A DNA stretch of 64,000 bases, from contig NC_088937.1 in the NCBI RefSeq assembly GCF_033473495.1, forward strand, positions 310,001-374,000, read 5' to 3'. The DNA comes from Cercospora beticola. Taxonomy: Eukaryota; Ascomycota; Dothideomycetes; Mycosphaerellales; Mycosphaerellaceae. The notes beneath the pieces are model-generated. The model saw only the letters and a list, made by a program, of their open reading frames with translations. It ran no database searches and was not told where the DNA came from. The translations under genes were made by a program, and so were the position numbers. Shown here one piece after another: positions 22,313-32,418 of the stretch. Every line of letters starts with the position of its first letter. Position 1 is the first letter of the stretch.

Positions 22313-23692
22313 ATGAGTAAGACCACGAAGACCGAAGCGTTCGAGGCGCTTACTTCTATTTTACCTTCAAGAAGTGCCGATGAAAACTACTGGTGGGATC
22401 TCACGGGTCCACAGCTGGCTGCATTGGTCGAAGGTGCCGGTTATGCGCCAGCAAAGCAATATGAAGCTTTGTTGTTTCACTATCACTGGATGGTAAGGTT
22501 CTTGCCATGCTCAACAGGAGCTCTGTCCTGATCAATTCTGCAGGTCCCCTACATGGGTCCCGCCCCATGGGCGCCAAGTATCGATCTAAAATGGAAGTCT
22601 CTCCTCCAACCAGACGGCACTCCGATCGAATATTCCTGGAAATGGAACACAACCACGAGCGAGCCAGACATTCGCTACGACATCGAACCTATTAACAACT
22701 TTTCGGGAACGCAGCATGATCCTCTCAATCAGTCCGCAAGCAGGGAAATGCTCCACCGCCTCGATGTAAAAATGCCGAGCGTCGATCTGCAATGGGCTAA
22801 CCACTACTTCAACACTTTGTACGATCATGACAACGCTAAGTACAACGAAGAGCATAAGTCGGGCAAGAAGGCATTCGGCACCATCGTCATTGCAGCAGAG
22901 TTTCTGCCAAAAGGTCTCCGCTTCAAGACATATTACCTCCCACGTAAACTTGGTCAAGGTGCCACTCCAAACCTGAGTGTCTTCACATCATCTGCACGCC
23001 TGATCGATCCAGACAGCAGAGCAATATCTGCTCTTGAAGAATTCCTCTCCACCAGCGAAGAAGGGAAACTTCTTAAGCCATTCAGTGTGGCCATCGATAA
23101 TGTTGTTCCAGAGAAGTCACGTCTGAAGTGGTATTTCAACTCTCCACATACCAACTTCAAGGCTCTAAACGAGGTCATGACCTTAGGTGGCCGTATCAAA
23201 CGTCCCAAACTCGAAGGCCAACTCACAGCATTGCAAGACTTATTGAGGGGAGTGTTGTCGCTGCCAGATGACTATCCTGAGGACCAGGAACTTCCAAATG
23301 CAGGACAAAACAACCGTGTCGCAGCCGGAGAGGACGTCAATGACACCGCTCCTCCTCTGCTACCCGGTTTCGTGTACTACTTCGATGTCGCGCCAGGCTA
23401 CCAACTACCGGAGGTCAAGTTGGCGTTGCCACTAATTACTTTCGCCCAGAATGATGCGAGTGTGGCGAAGAACACTGTCGCGTGGATGGAGGCACGTGGT
23501 CGAGGAGCCTATGCAAAGAGCTTCATGACAATGCTGGAAAAACTGGCCAAGGGGAAAGATCTGGCTAAAGGGAAGGGTCTGCAGAGTTTCATTAGTGTCT
23601 TGTTGAAGGAGGACGGAGATCTCGATGTCACGACTTACTTCGCACCACAAGCGCTTGCTCTTGTGGAAGAGGAGACGAACGGTGGGCACTAG
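22313..23692 (+). CDS. DMATS-type aromatic prenyltransferase
   Basis: Transfers a dimethylallyl group from DMAPP to an aromatic acceptor (indole, tyrosine, or polyketide-derived xanthone/anthraquinone-like rings), without the metal-binding DDxxD motif of other prenyltransferases. Two exons (22313-22492 and 22544-23692; 51-nt intron) give 442 aa, the usual length. The family pattern is clear: ENYWWDLTGPQLAALVEGAGY at the start, LHFHYHWM-like end of exon 1, MGPAPWAPSIDLKWKSLL, GTPIEYSWKWN, LRFKTYYLPRK, RLKWYFNSPHTNF followed by EVMTLGGR, and YYFDVAPGYQLPEVKLALP. It is intact throughout. The acceptor cannot be told from sequence. It gives the adjacent HMG-CoA reductase and IPP isomerase genes a purpose, since all three act on the DMAPP pool. 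Confidence 0.95.
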
Positions 23693-23779
23693 GCATCTCG
23701 CTTGCTATCAACACTGAATCCGTCACTTGGCTACGTGACCGACCAGTCGCTATCAATTCTTTCCAAGCTCCACAAGATT

Positions 23780-24593
23780 TCACAGTATTGAACAACTCAT
23801 CCATTCCATCGCAAGCTGTCTGGGAATGTCCGCACATTCTTCGGGGCGGGAAAGGAATGGACTATGCCCACCCGCAAGAGTGAAAGTCGTCCAATTTGTC
23901 CGGCACGCCTCATTTGCATGGGCAAAGAACGACTCTTGTCTCGTAAGGGGCAGGGCTCTGTCATATTCGGTGAAAATGTATGCGCATCGGTATTGTTCCC
24001 ATGGGCTATGCCTTATTTCCTGCGTGAATGCCGACATTGAACTCAGGGAGACATGCTGAGCAGCTTCTTCCGCCACTGTAGAAGCAATGTCGTGGTAGAA
24101 AATTGATATAGGATCGGGTACGCTGGCCACATGATCCTTGGACCTATCAGCCTGGAACTTCAGTGAAGCATATGATGTTAGAGTCTCGTACCTCAACTCG
24201 TGAAAAAGGAGCCATAGCACCATTCGTGTCCGTAAGGAGGGCTTTCCCGGCAGGAACCAAAAAAGCGCACATGTATACTAAGCAGTGCATCTTCGCCTTC
24301 GCATGATCACTTAGCTCTGCAGCTGCTTCGCCTCCGGGCATACCGCCATAGCTATGGAAGACCGGTATCACTTTGTCGGATGTGATCGCTGCCCTTTCCA
24401 AAGCGGCCTGGACCACTTCGACATCTGCTCGTAACGCACCTTCGCGGAGTACTTTGTCGACGTCGGGGCTGACAGAAGGTAGATCCACTGTCGATACGGT
24501 GTAGCCAGAGTCTGTCAAGTTTGACGCAAGGAACTTCCAGTGCCATGATGTATGCCATGCCCCATGTACGAGTACAAATTGGGCCCCAGACAT
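23780..24593 (-). CDS. Small alpha/beta hydrolase (esterase / hydroxynitrile-lyase-like)
   Basis: Serine hydrolase fold acting on small esters or related substrates. Exons 24192-24593 and 23780-24151 join over a 40-nt GT-AG intron with a CTAAC branch point, short but with all signals, giving 257 aa. The start reads FVLVHGAWHTSWHW (oxyanion-hole HG). The nucleophile elbow is FHSYGGMPG, and the histidine is in GGHSPFLSRPEE close to the C-terminus. Asp is likely in FTEYDRALP. It is tail-to-tail with the prenyltransferase gene (87 bp between stops). It is the last clear enzyme gene on this side, so it may be the cluster border or an unrelated neighbour. Confidence 0.87.
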
Positions 24594-26402
24594 GCTCGAC
24601 TGCTTTTTATTGTGTCAATCGAGAGATTGAGGAGGAGGATGAAGTTGTTCGCGGAGAGACCACGATGATATATATTACAGTTAGCAAATGCATCGGAGAG
24701 TCAGGCGAGAACACCAGAAGCAATTAACTGCCCGTGCATGAATCATGAACCTCATTTCACATGTCTAGACGGGGCACACCCCTGGCGAGTCCACCATGGA
24801 CATAACAAAGCTTATCAATGACTTGCCACACCAACACTCAACTCATCCGCGTCGGGATGCCGCAGGCCTCATCTGCTAGAAACCACTCGCCTGCCATGCC
24901 AGGCCGTTCGTTGCGATGCACATTGGGCACTTCACTAGCACTCCGTCCCTCGATTTCGTTCTTGAGTTCAGGAATGAGTTGCGCAGTTGTCTTGTAGCGA
25001 GGCAAAAGGAAGTGTACAGTGGAATGTCGACAACCCTATTGAGTTGAAACAGGACAGAACGGGGACAATTTGTAACGACAAGGCTTATCCAGGCATGATC
25101 AGTCATCATTCTCACGTGTCGATCGAATACGAAACTCTATACAAGAGCTTCGTCGAATATTCTATTCCAATGCCACGGGTACTACTGCTGGTCCAGTCTG
25201 AGAGTATGATCTGGCTATACTGCACATGTAAAGGCGATACTCGCGCGTATTACCCCGAAGAGGGGTCCATCGTAGTCACTTCGACAGATCTCTTCTCGCT
25301 GAATGAATGTCTTTTAGTACGAGATTGCAAAGTAGAAGGGACGCTGCACAGACTTTCGTGACCTAAATACATTGGAATTCTGGATCAGCACTTAGAGGTA
25401 TCATCTGCGGACCAATCCGAATCTTTGGACAGACTTTGTGCATGGATTCATATGCCCCAAAGCGACTCAATTTGTATCATGGACTAATGCAATAGCTTCT
25501 CTCGTAGACGCTCCTATTCTATCAGGAAGCCAGCTTCATGTATTAGGTCAAGTCGGAACTGTCTCAAAGTTCCTAATTAGCACGGTGAATCTCTACGCGC
25601 AAGCAGAAACCTTTGGATCATGTGACTATCGCTGTCCGAACTGAGGGGCGTCCGTGATGGACGACAAGGACAACCAATCAGTGTACTGTATGTTACCCCA
25701 GGAAGATTGTTCAAGATATTGCCAGCGGTGGAAGTGAAGTCAGATTGGAAGTAAGTTGTTAAGATTACGGACAGAAGCTTAGCACGAAGATGCTTGCCGA
25801 CCACCTTCGACGCTGTCGCGGCGTCGACACTCAATGTAATTGCGGAACTATACCTAGCACAGCTTAATTCCGGACGATACACCTGGAAAGGGTAAGAACA
25901 GTAGACAAAGTGCAAGCTGAGTGCTAGTACAGAGTGCCATGATAGAAACAATCATATAGCTGAAATGTCAGAGAATTATACAAGCTATGTTAGGTTTCCG
26001 AAACCGAAGATTCCAGTTCATTTCTGTGAGATCTGAGTGTGAGAACTTTGCGGTTCGAAAGTCGACAGCGTTTATCACAGCAAGCTTCGGGGCGGAATGC
26101 TTGAAAGGAAAGCTTTGCTGACATCCTACACTGGCCGGCTCGGAGGAGTATGCACTTGCAGCAACGCAAAACTTTGTTCAACCAGAGCTCGTCATATGCT
26201 CCCTGTCCGTAAGCTCGGATTTATGAAAGGTGTTGGATGACTAAGATGGTATCGCATGTCTGAAGGCGCGGAGTTAGGAGGTGACGGGACGGAGTTGCTA
26301 AAGGTGTCTATGTGTAGCCTCGCAACCTAAGGATTTGTTAGTGTTCTCGCATATCGCCTACAGCCATGCCCTATATTCATTCAAAAGCCAGCAGTTCCGG
26401 CG
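24594..26402. other. Gene-free interval at the right side of the cluster
   Basis: 1.8 kb with only short open frames of poor context. A minus-strand ATG near 25934 starts a short hydrophobic, signal-peptide-like stretch, but the frame stops after 28 codons and no acceptable intron repairs it. No transposon or repeat was recognised by eye. Confidence 0.45.
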
Positions 26403-27000
26403 ATGCCTTTCCCGATTATACGCCCAGTGAAACTGTCTGATGCCGATCAAGCAGCTTTCGACCGCGATCTCAAGGATGTGCACCTCTGCTATGATTACCA
26501 CGTCAAGACTAAGACAGGATCAATAGATAAATGGCGATACGAAGTCTGGTATCCTAGCTCATCAAGAGTCGTCTATGCGATGCATGGCGGACCAATGGCC
26601 GGCCGAAAGAACTTCCAGACTGCCAGCTACCAATGCATCCGTGAGGGCGAGCTTTGGCAAATCAATTGGCACGAAGGTGAACCCAAGTTATACGTGCTTC
26701 CAATTCGATCAATTTTGTCTAACAGAAAATCTAGAAACTGGCACAATTGGCTCTTCTGCATACGATATTACTCGGAATAAGTACTACACCATAGTAGCCT
26801 TTTCCAAAGGACACTAGGAGAATGCTAAAGCTGCGCACGGTAATAAGCGTAATCCAGAAGATTTTCAAAGATGGAGAGAACTAGCAAAGATCGGAGTCCA
26901 CACGGACAGAATCATACTGAACGAGCAGGCTGATATTGTGGAAGTGTTTAAGGGACTAGGTGACTTGGAGCCTATTACTGGCGATGAGGACACCTTGTAG
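26403..27000 (+). pseudogene. Phenolic acid decarboxylase, interrupted by one in-frame TAG
   Basis: The family decarboxylates p-coumaric and ferulic acids, plant defence phenolics. Exon 1 (26403-26676) and exon 2 (from 26735), joined over a 58-nt intron, read in frame with the family pattern: LSDADQAAFDRDLKDVHLCY, KWRYEVWYPSS, MHGGPMAGRKNFQTASYQC, GELWQINWHE, ETGTI, IVAFSKGH. The next codon, at 26815-26817, is TAG where the family has Trp (KGHW). Reading continues undisturbed to a second TAG at 26998-27000 with AAHGNKRNPEDFQRWRELAK and other well conserved residues. The whole frame is 179 codons plus stop, about the normal length. All else looks intact, so the break is either recent, a polymorphism, or a sequencing error. 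TGG to TAG is the change expected from CpA-to-TpA mutation on the other strand. Confidence 0.85.
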
Positions 27001-27738
27001 GAACAAGCTTTAGCTAAGCATGGTTAGTGGTATGAGATATCTTTCGAGTCGCTCTGGCAGCAAATCAGCACTGGAGGAGCTATGCGTGGCGATTGACGAA
27101 GAGCGGATCGGTCCCTTTTAGAGATCGAGTTCGGCGTCAGCATCGGTTCCTGATCATGTCTCTCAGCGTCGATCTTGTTGTCATTGGTATGGCGATCTTG
27201 CTCACTGATCAGATATCGTTTGTCCCATGTGTGACTGGTCGTGTTTACCTTGTTCAAGTGGAGACGTGTGCGGGTGTCTGGTTGCGGCGAAGCACGATCT
27301 TTGCCCTAAGAGGACAGACTTGGCTTTGCGAACGGAGTTATAGCAAAGCTTGCTGGCGAGGTATACGAGAAAATGAGTATCGGCTTTCATTCCACGCTAA
27401 ATATGTAGGCAGGACCATAAGGCGGCCTCGTGACCCCAATATATACCATCTCATCCGCGCAATGCTGACCCGATTGTCTACACTCGCTATGTTCTCACGG
27501 GCATGCACTTGGCATGTTTGTGACATCAGGCCTGACTCCAATGGCTTGACGCTGGAAAATGTCCTGTGAGCCGAACTCTGAAGCTGCATTGGCGCTTAAC
27601 GGACATAGTTCCTCCTTCATTTTATTCGAACCCAAAACCATTCGCAAAATTACTCGCAGTCTCTATGGATCTGCGTGCCACGCGGAAGATCGTCAGTGGT
27701 CTGTCAGCACACCAACAAGAATAATCGTTTCTACTTAC

Positions 27739-28023
27739 CTAATGAGGAATATTGTCAAAGCAATGCTTCCTGCCACGTGTATCGCAATAGTGCGCGACAC
27801 AAGCGAGCTGATCGCCGTCTCCTTTACACTCGACACCGAGGTTGACTGGAACATTACATGCGGCGCAGGCATCGAATGTCATACCGAAGTCGGCCGCTCC
27901 AGTCTTGCAATTATCGTAGTCGTTGGTGGCACTGCAATACATCGTGCGTATGGCCCCATTTGGAGCGCCATTCGAACCGGCAACGAGGCTAGAAATTATT
28001 GCAGTGAGCAGTGTATATCGCAT
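27739..28023 (-). CDS. Small secreted cysteine-rich protein (candidate effector), copy 1
   Basis: 94-residue protein from an ATG at 28023. The N-terminus is a signal peptide (MRYTLLTAIISSLVAGS, cleavage near SNGA-P). The mature part of ~75 residues has eight cysteines and no recognised domain. The last five follow C-X8-C-X4-C-X7-C spacing preceded by a CAAC pair. The same spacing and a near-identical signal peptide occur in the protein at 29450-29704, so the two are paralogs in the same orientation 1.4 kb apart. Small size, secretion and cysteine content are the usual marks of apoplastic effectors or antimicrobial proteins. The function is unknown. Confidence 0.75.
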   Translation of the reverse strand: MRYTLLTAIISSLVAGSNGAPNGAIRTMYCSATNDYDNCKTGAADFGMTFDACAACNVPVNLGVECKGDGDQLACVAHYCDTRGRKHCFDNIPH

Positions 28024-29449
28024 GTTGGCGTCCTGAGAGAGATTGTTCTGTGAAGATCGATGATGGGTTCGGGAAGGAGCTGTGACGTGATAGGATGGCA
28101 AGATGGAATAGCAAAGGTGAGTGGAGCGCAGTTATGTAGTAGACTGGTACCGTGCTCTTCAGGCTTCGTTCACGCCACTTTATCACTTTCCAGTTTGTCA
28201 GACATGTCGGGAGAACGCAGAGCAGGGTACATATCGACTGCAAGCCACATTTAGCACCAATTGTAACATTTGATCGTCCCTCGGATCCCCCATGTTCGTG
28301 TGACGCGGTGTAGGATGTGCTCTAGCGGCTCTCTGAGTCTTGGACTTCCCTGAAGGATATCCGTATCGGTGGCGATACGGTCCTGAAATATACTCTCCAG
28401 TGACAAAAGCGTCTCGCCAAGACCTTGATTACTCTTCATTGATTTCCAGTGGCGTCTCGAATCCTGGCTGGATCTCGTTTCTTCAGATCCAGACTTTCGG
28501 AAGTCGCGGGTCTGTGGGTGTGATGATACATCTCCAGGATCTTGTTTGAGACACGATGTACCGATAGTGTCGCATCATTATACGAAGAATCGGCTCTTAA
28601 GGCCGGTCTAGGGGTTGAATATACCTCCGCTGAGCTCGCACGAGGGACTTCAGAGCGCGACGCCACACGTCCACTGCCTGATTCATCTTTTCGGTCGTTG
28701 ACGGCAATACATGAGAATCCAAGTCCTATGCAGTCCAGATCGCTCGTCCAGCCGAGATACCAGGTTTGGCTTTCGGTCATTGAGAACCACCTTCTAGCGC
28801 CAGTTCATCAGAGAGGGTTCCGATAGTGGATCTCGAGCATAGACATTGGACACAGACAAGCAATCGAAGCATGGTTCCGGCCTTTGCTTGTTACGCCGCG
28901 CCGCTCGGCGATATGCATCGAAACGCGTGGCGTCTGCCTGGTAATCGGCGTCAAAGTGCCATGCTCTCACATCGTTGCTGGCTCGAGAGCCTTCCTCTGG
29001 AATTAGGCCATATTCAGCTCTCAGATCGTCAGGTATTCCCCCAATCAACACCAACGGTAGGTTATGTCTGGCTGTCAATAGTATAGCCACGGTGCTGAGG
29101 CTGTACGAATAAAGACCCAAAAGCTCTTCACCCGAATCGAAGCAAGCTCGGCATTGTGACAACCATATGCGCTTTGCTCGTATGAGTTCACCGGGCTGGT
29201 TGGCGACTGGGTGAAAGAATGTATTGAAACAGAGGCTGAGAGATATTTGTCCATCTTGCATGCTGAATGGGCGCAAGCCAGGACGCTGCACACGGAAATC
29301 GCTAATCGCTAATCGCAAAACAGTCACAAGGCAGCACTTCCTGCAGTCCTACCCAGGGACCGCTTCCCATCGCCGTACACTAGAAACATTTTCGTTAGCA
29401 TGCGAACCCGTCCCCAATACTCCAAGCAACGAGATCGACATACCAGCTG
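28024..29449. other. Interval between the two secreted-protein genes
   Basis: 1.4 kb. The minus strand holds a 177-codon open frame (28794-29327) that begins with GTG, not ATG, and a second 114-codon frame starting with ATG at 28780. Neither shows a domain. They could be exons of a small lineage-specific gene, or remains of one, but I cannot support a gene model. Confidence 0.3.
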
Positions 29450-29704
29450 CTAAACATAACATGGTCTCCTACCATTCTGTTCGCACATTGCCGCAACACA
29501 TGCAATCCGCCGTTCTGGACCACCACATGTCGTTCCACCCTGGCCAATTCCACGACTGGTGCAAACTTTGGCAGTAAGTCCTGTATCAACGCCCCCGAGG
29601 CACCAGCCAGGAGTCTGAGCCGTGGCGCGAAATATTTTTCGTGCTGACGCGGTCGAACCAAACAGCAGGCCGGAGATGATTGCGGTAAGGATCGTGATTC
29701 GCAT
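29450..29704 (-). CDS. Small secreted cysteine-rich protein (candidate effector), copy 2
   Basis: 84-residue protein from an ATG at 29704, with signal peptide MRITILTAIISGLLFGS and probable cleavage after TASA. The mature part has six cysteines. The last four (TTC, IACVAAMC, PCYV) have the spacing C-X8-C-X4-C-X7-C, identical to the paralog at 27739-28023, and share the residues IACVA/LACVA and RGRK/NGRR around them. It lacks one pair of the other copy's cysteines, so one disulfide may be lost or gained. Outside the signal peptide and C-terminal half the two differ strongly. A diversifying pair is the likely reading. Function unknown. Confidence 0.72.
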   Translation of the reverse strand: MRITILTAIISGLLFGSTASARKIFRATAQTPGWCLGGVDTGLTAKVCTSRGIGQGGTTCGGPERRIACVAAMCEQNGRRPCYV

Positions 29705-30620
29705 GGTTGCGTCTTGCGGTCGACCTCGATATCGCGGATGTCGTGACGGTGTTCTTGCGAAAGGGAAGGTGATCGGATTGAAAAGTTGAAGGGGGCAAGT
29801 ATAAAGGGGACCGCAAACAGCTTTGTCCGTAGGACTTGTTGTTAAAATCAAGCCGAGCCTTAGCTCGTGGTTTACCTGGTAGAAGATCGTGTCGAACCTA
29901 GTCTTGTTCGAAACGACGCTCCTAGTAGTAATGTCCGAAACGATATCTACCTGTAAGAAGGCCGTCTTGGAAAGCCTGAGCCTCCTGCCAAGGTTATGAC
30001 TACTCTTCATCAGAAACTAGCAGCATTGCTAGTCGAGAGCAACTCATATTGGACAGCGTCCAGATCTCCGGCAATAGGAATATATATGGCAGTTTCTCAG
30101 TCCACTTGCGAGATACGATGTATTGTCTCGGACTAGCAAGACGTTCCGCTGCACATGCTGATGACCTGGTGCTGACCAGGAAGAGCCGAAACATTTTAGA
30201 AAATGGTTTGGAGGATGGGTTCCCTCATGGGAAATGCCAAACGGTTTGATCGAAGCCTGATGGTGTTTGCAGACGGATTGTGATCACAAGAACGATATAT
30301 CGTGCTGCGTGGAAATGGTCCATGTATGCGACTTCTCTTTGATCGAATTGTTTCGCCCGAACTTCGGCAAAAATTTCACCGCAGGATTTCGTTCTTCAAC
30401 AACGTCAAATGGTGGACACCTGCGCACAGCACTGTGATCCATACAAAATCGCGCAGTCGTCAATGTGAAAAGTGTAAAGCAAGGTGTTCTGGCCCGGTTC
30501 CTTGCTCGAAGGTAGCATGTCCGCGATTTTTCGCAAAATTACCCTGGCCGCCCCGGGCCAAAAATGAAGCCTCAACAATGCAAAATTCAACGCCTACTAC
30601 GTCGTATACAGCAAAAGAAT
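29705..30620. other. Gene-free interval before the tRNA gene
   Basis: 0.9 kb between the second secreted-protein gene and the tRNA. It contains the upstream region of the former. Open frames are short or extend non-ATG frames. No repeat or RNA gene was seen. Confidence 0.4.
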
Positions 30621-30714
30621 GGACGCGCTGGGAATTGAACCCAGGACCTCTTCCACTCATGCCGTTGCAAGCAACAGATGCTAAGGAAGAATCATACCAC
30701 TAGACCACGCGCCC
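30621..30714 (-). tRNA. tRNA-Ala(AGC) with a 23-nt intron
   Basis: On the minus strand the 94-nt gene folds into a full cloverleaf. The acceptor stem is GGGCGCG/CGCGTCC with the G3:U70 pair that identifies tRNA-Ala. The D arm reads GTCTAGTGGTATGAT, the anticodon stem CTTCC/GGAAG, the T arm CTGGG-TTCAATT-CCCAG. The anticodon loop TTAGCAT is split after position 37 by a 23-nt intron (plus-strand 30656-30678), the normal intron site. A run of four Ts follows the 3' end on the minus strand and would terminate RNA polymerase III. The mature tRNA is 71 nt before CCA addition. Confidence 0.95.
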
Positions 30715-31101
30715 GATTTGTGTTTATGGGGTGTGTACCTCAATTGGTGGACAACGATGATACTTCTCCCAATATACACGCCCATCCTGCTGTAGAAGTT
30801 TAGATTCGAGACTTCGAAGGCCATTGTTGTTGGAAGAGCTGATGTCTGACATTGGAATTTTGGGTTCGCGGTGGGATGGTAGACTTGGCATGAGCGGCTC
30901 TGCAAATTCCTTGCGTCTGTGCTGATGTGCTGGAACGTGCAGTGTCAGAGACTTTGTTGATTCGATTCTTCGTAAAGCTGAAGGTCGTTGCGATAATCCC
31001 ACTGAGCAGGACTGCGGCACAGAGCGTGGTGTAGCAGTCGAGCACTGCCTTAGCTGTGATCAGGCTGACTGGACTGATTTCTCTTGAGAAGTCGCGAGCG
31101 A

Positions 31102-32418
31102 TCACCATTTCGGTTTACTGCTCATTGGAACCGGCGGAGGAGCTTGTCCGCTGTCACTTCCATTCGGCGGCTGACCTGACTGCAGACCTGCTTTCTTCGG
31201 CGGCGGTGGAGGCGGTGGTTTCTTCTGTGCAGCAGCGGCAGGAGAAATGACTCCACTCTCTTGCCCTGCTGGAGAATGGGCAGAGCCTCCAGTGCCCATC
31301 CTCGCAAATCTCTGCTGCAACTCGTTGAGCTGGCCACCTTGGCCCTGACCTTGCTGATGTTGAGAGCCGAAGCGTGCCGCAGCACCGGAAGCGAAAGACG
31401 CAGCGCTTTGCACCTGTTGTGCCGAAGGAGTAGGAAGCTGTTGTCCTGATGCATTATTAGATCGGCCGATACCAAAGCCAGGGACAGAGACACCTGCACC
31501 AGCCAATCTGCCTGCAGCGCCTTGATTAATGGCAGCGGGATCTTGTGTTTGCTGCTGCTGCCTCTGCTGCATCCAAGAGGTCGCAGCTTGTGAGCCAAAT
31601 TTTGTAGCAGCATTCGTTGCAGCGGTCTCGAACTTGTTCGATGTAGGCTGCGCAGGAGGGGAAGGCGCATTCAATGCTTCACCATAAGTTGGAGGTGGCG
31701 CGGGTGTGTGTTCATCGGGATACTCATTCTGTCTGGGCGGGAGAAAAGGCGGAGGTCCGCTGCTGCCACTATTCTGTGACGCTATCGTTCCTGTCGTCTG
31801 ACGAGAAGGCGATGGCGGAAGAGTAGCCTGTCTCGGAGGAACTCTTGGCGGTAGAGCGGGCGAAGGTCTAGGTGCTTCAATGGCTGCCGTTCCACCACCG
31901 CCAACAGCATAGTGCCTTGGAGGCGGCGCAAAGTTCCTTGTATCGATTCCTGTCGTGTCTTTCTTGTATGGCCCTCTTTCGCGATTCAACTCTTCTTGCT
32001 CCCTCCTCTCTCGCTCCTCCATCTCCCTCTGCCGCCGCTCCTTGTATCCGGTCTCCACTATTGGCGCGCCAAGGCCTCCGCGATGCTCAGTCGGAATCTG
32101 CGACAAGCTCTGCGGTATACCAGCTGCGAGCGACGAGCCTGCTGCAGCTCCCGTCTTCTTCCGCTCCACCTCAATCGGATTCAGCGGCCTGCCATCCTGA
32201 TCATAGTGAGACCGAGCTTTCGGCGGAGGTCCGAACGAGTCCGGGTCTCGTAGACTGGTCAACGGCGCCGACGTGTGATTTCGCTGCTGCTCATATGGAT
32301 CCTTCTTCTTCCCGGTTGCGATGCCTTTCAGATCGGATTTCCATGTTTCTTTCTTGATTGCGCGATCGTTGGAAGGATGCCACCCTCCCTTCAGCATAGC
32401 CTTGCCGTCGAAGGGCAT
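31102..32418 (-). CDS. Proline/glutamine-rich protein, AIM3-like actin-patch factor candidate
   Basis: Single-exon protein of 438 aa beginning MPFDGKAMLKGGWHPSND, then a charged helical stretch (ETGYKERRQREMEERERREQEELNRE) and a long disordered part rich in Pro, Gln, Gly and Ser. Several PPPP runs (FGPPPKAR, PPPPPPPKK) and RxxPxxP-like segments would bind SH3 domains. Two short alpha-helical repeats, KFGSQAATSWMQQ and ARFGSQHQQ, are conserved-looking. The layout resembles fungal AIM3-type proteins that bind Rvs167 at cortical actin patches, but identity is by layout and the N-terminal motif, not by an alignment. The gene is surely real; the function is tentative. Confidence 0.75.
   Translation of the reverse strand: MPFDGKAMLKGGWHPSNDRAIKKETWKSDLKGIATGKKKDPYEQQRNHTSAPLTSLRDPDSFGPPPKARSHYDQDGRPLNPIEVERKKTGAAAGSSLAAGIPQSLSQIPTEHRGGLGAPIVETGYKERRQREMEERERREQEELNRERGPYKKDTTGIDTRNFAPPPRHYAVGGGGTAAIEAPRPSPALPPRVPPRQATLPPSPSRQTTGTIASQNSGSSGPPPFLPPRQNEYPDEHTPAPPPTYGEALNAPSPPAQPTSNKFETAATNAATKFGSQAATSWMQQRQQQQTQDPAAINQGAAGRLAGAGVSVPGFGIGRSNNASGQQLPTPSAQQVQSAASFASGAAARFGSQHQQGQGQGGQLNELQQRFARMGTGGSAHSPAGQESGVISPAAAAQKKPPPPPPPKKAGLQSGQPPNGSDSGQAPPPVPMSSKPKW

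Noticed and set aside
25577..25951. Possible secreted-protein gene on the minus strand
   Set aside because: A signal-like start at ~25934 runs into a stop after 28 codons, and the only GT-AG segment that could skip it is about 29 nt, too short for an intron.
24594..30620. Transposon or LTR remains in the gene-poor stretch
   Set aside because: No terminal repeats, transposase motifs or long direct repeats were recognised by eye. Base composition is not strongly AT-rich, so there is no sign of heavily RIPped elements.
30800..31108. 102-codon minus-strand frame with a hydrophobic stretch, overlapping the stop of the proline-rich gene
   Set aside because: One membrane-like segment is followed by random-looking sequence. 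The overlap of start and stop is coincidental and no second exon was found.
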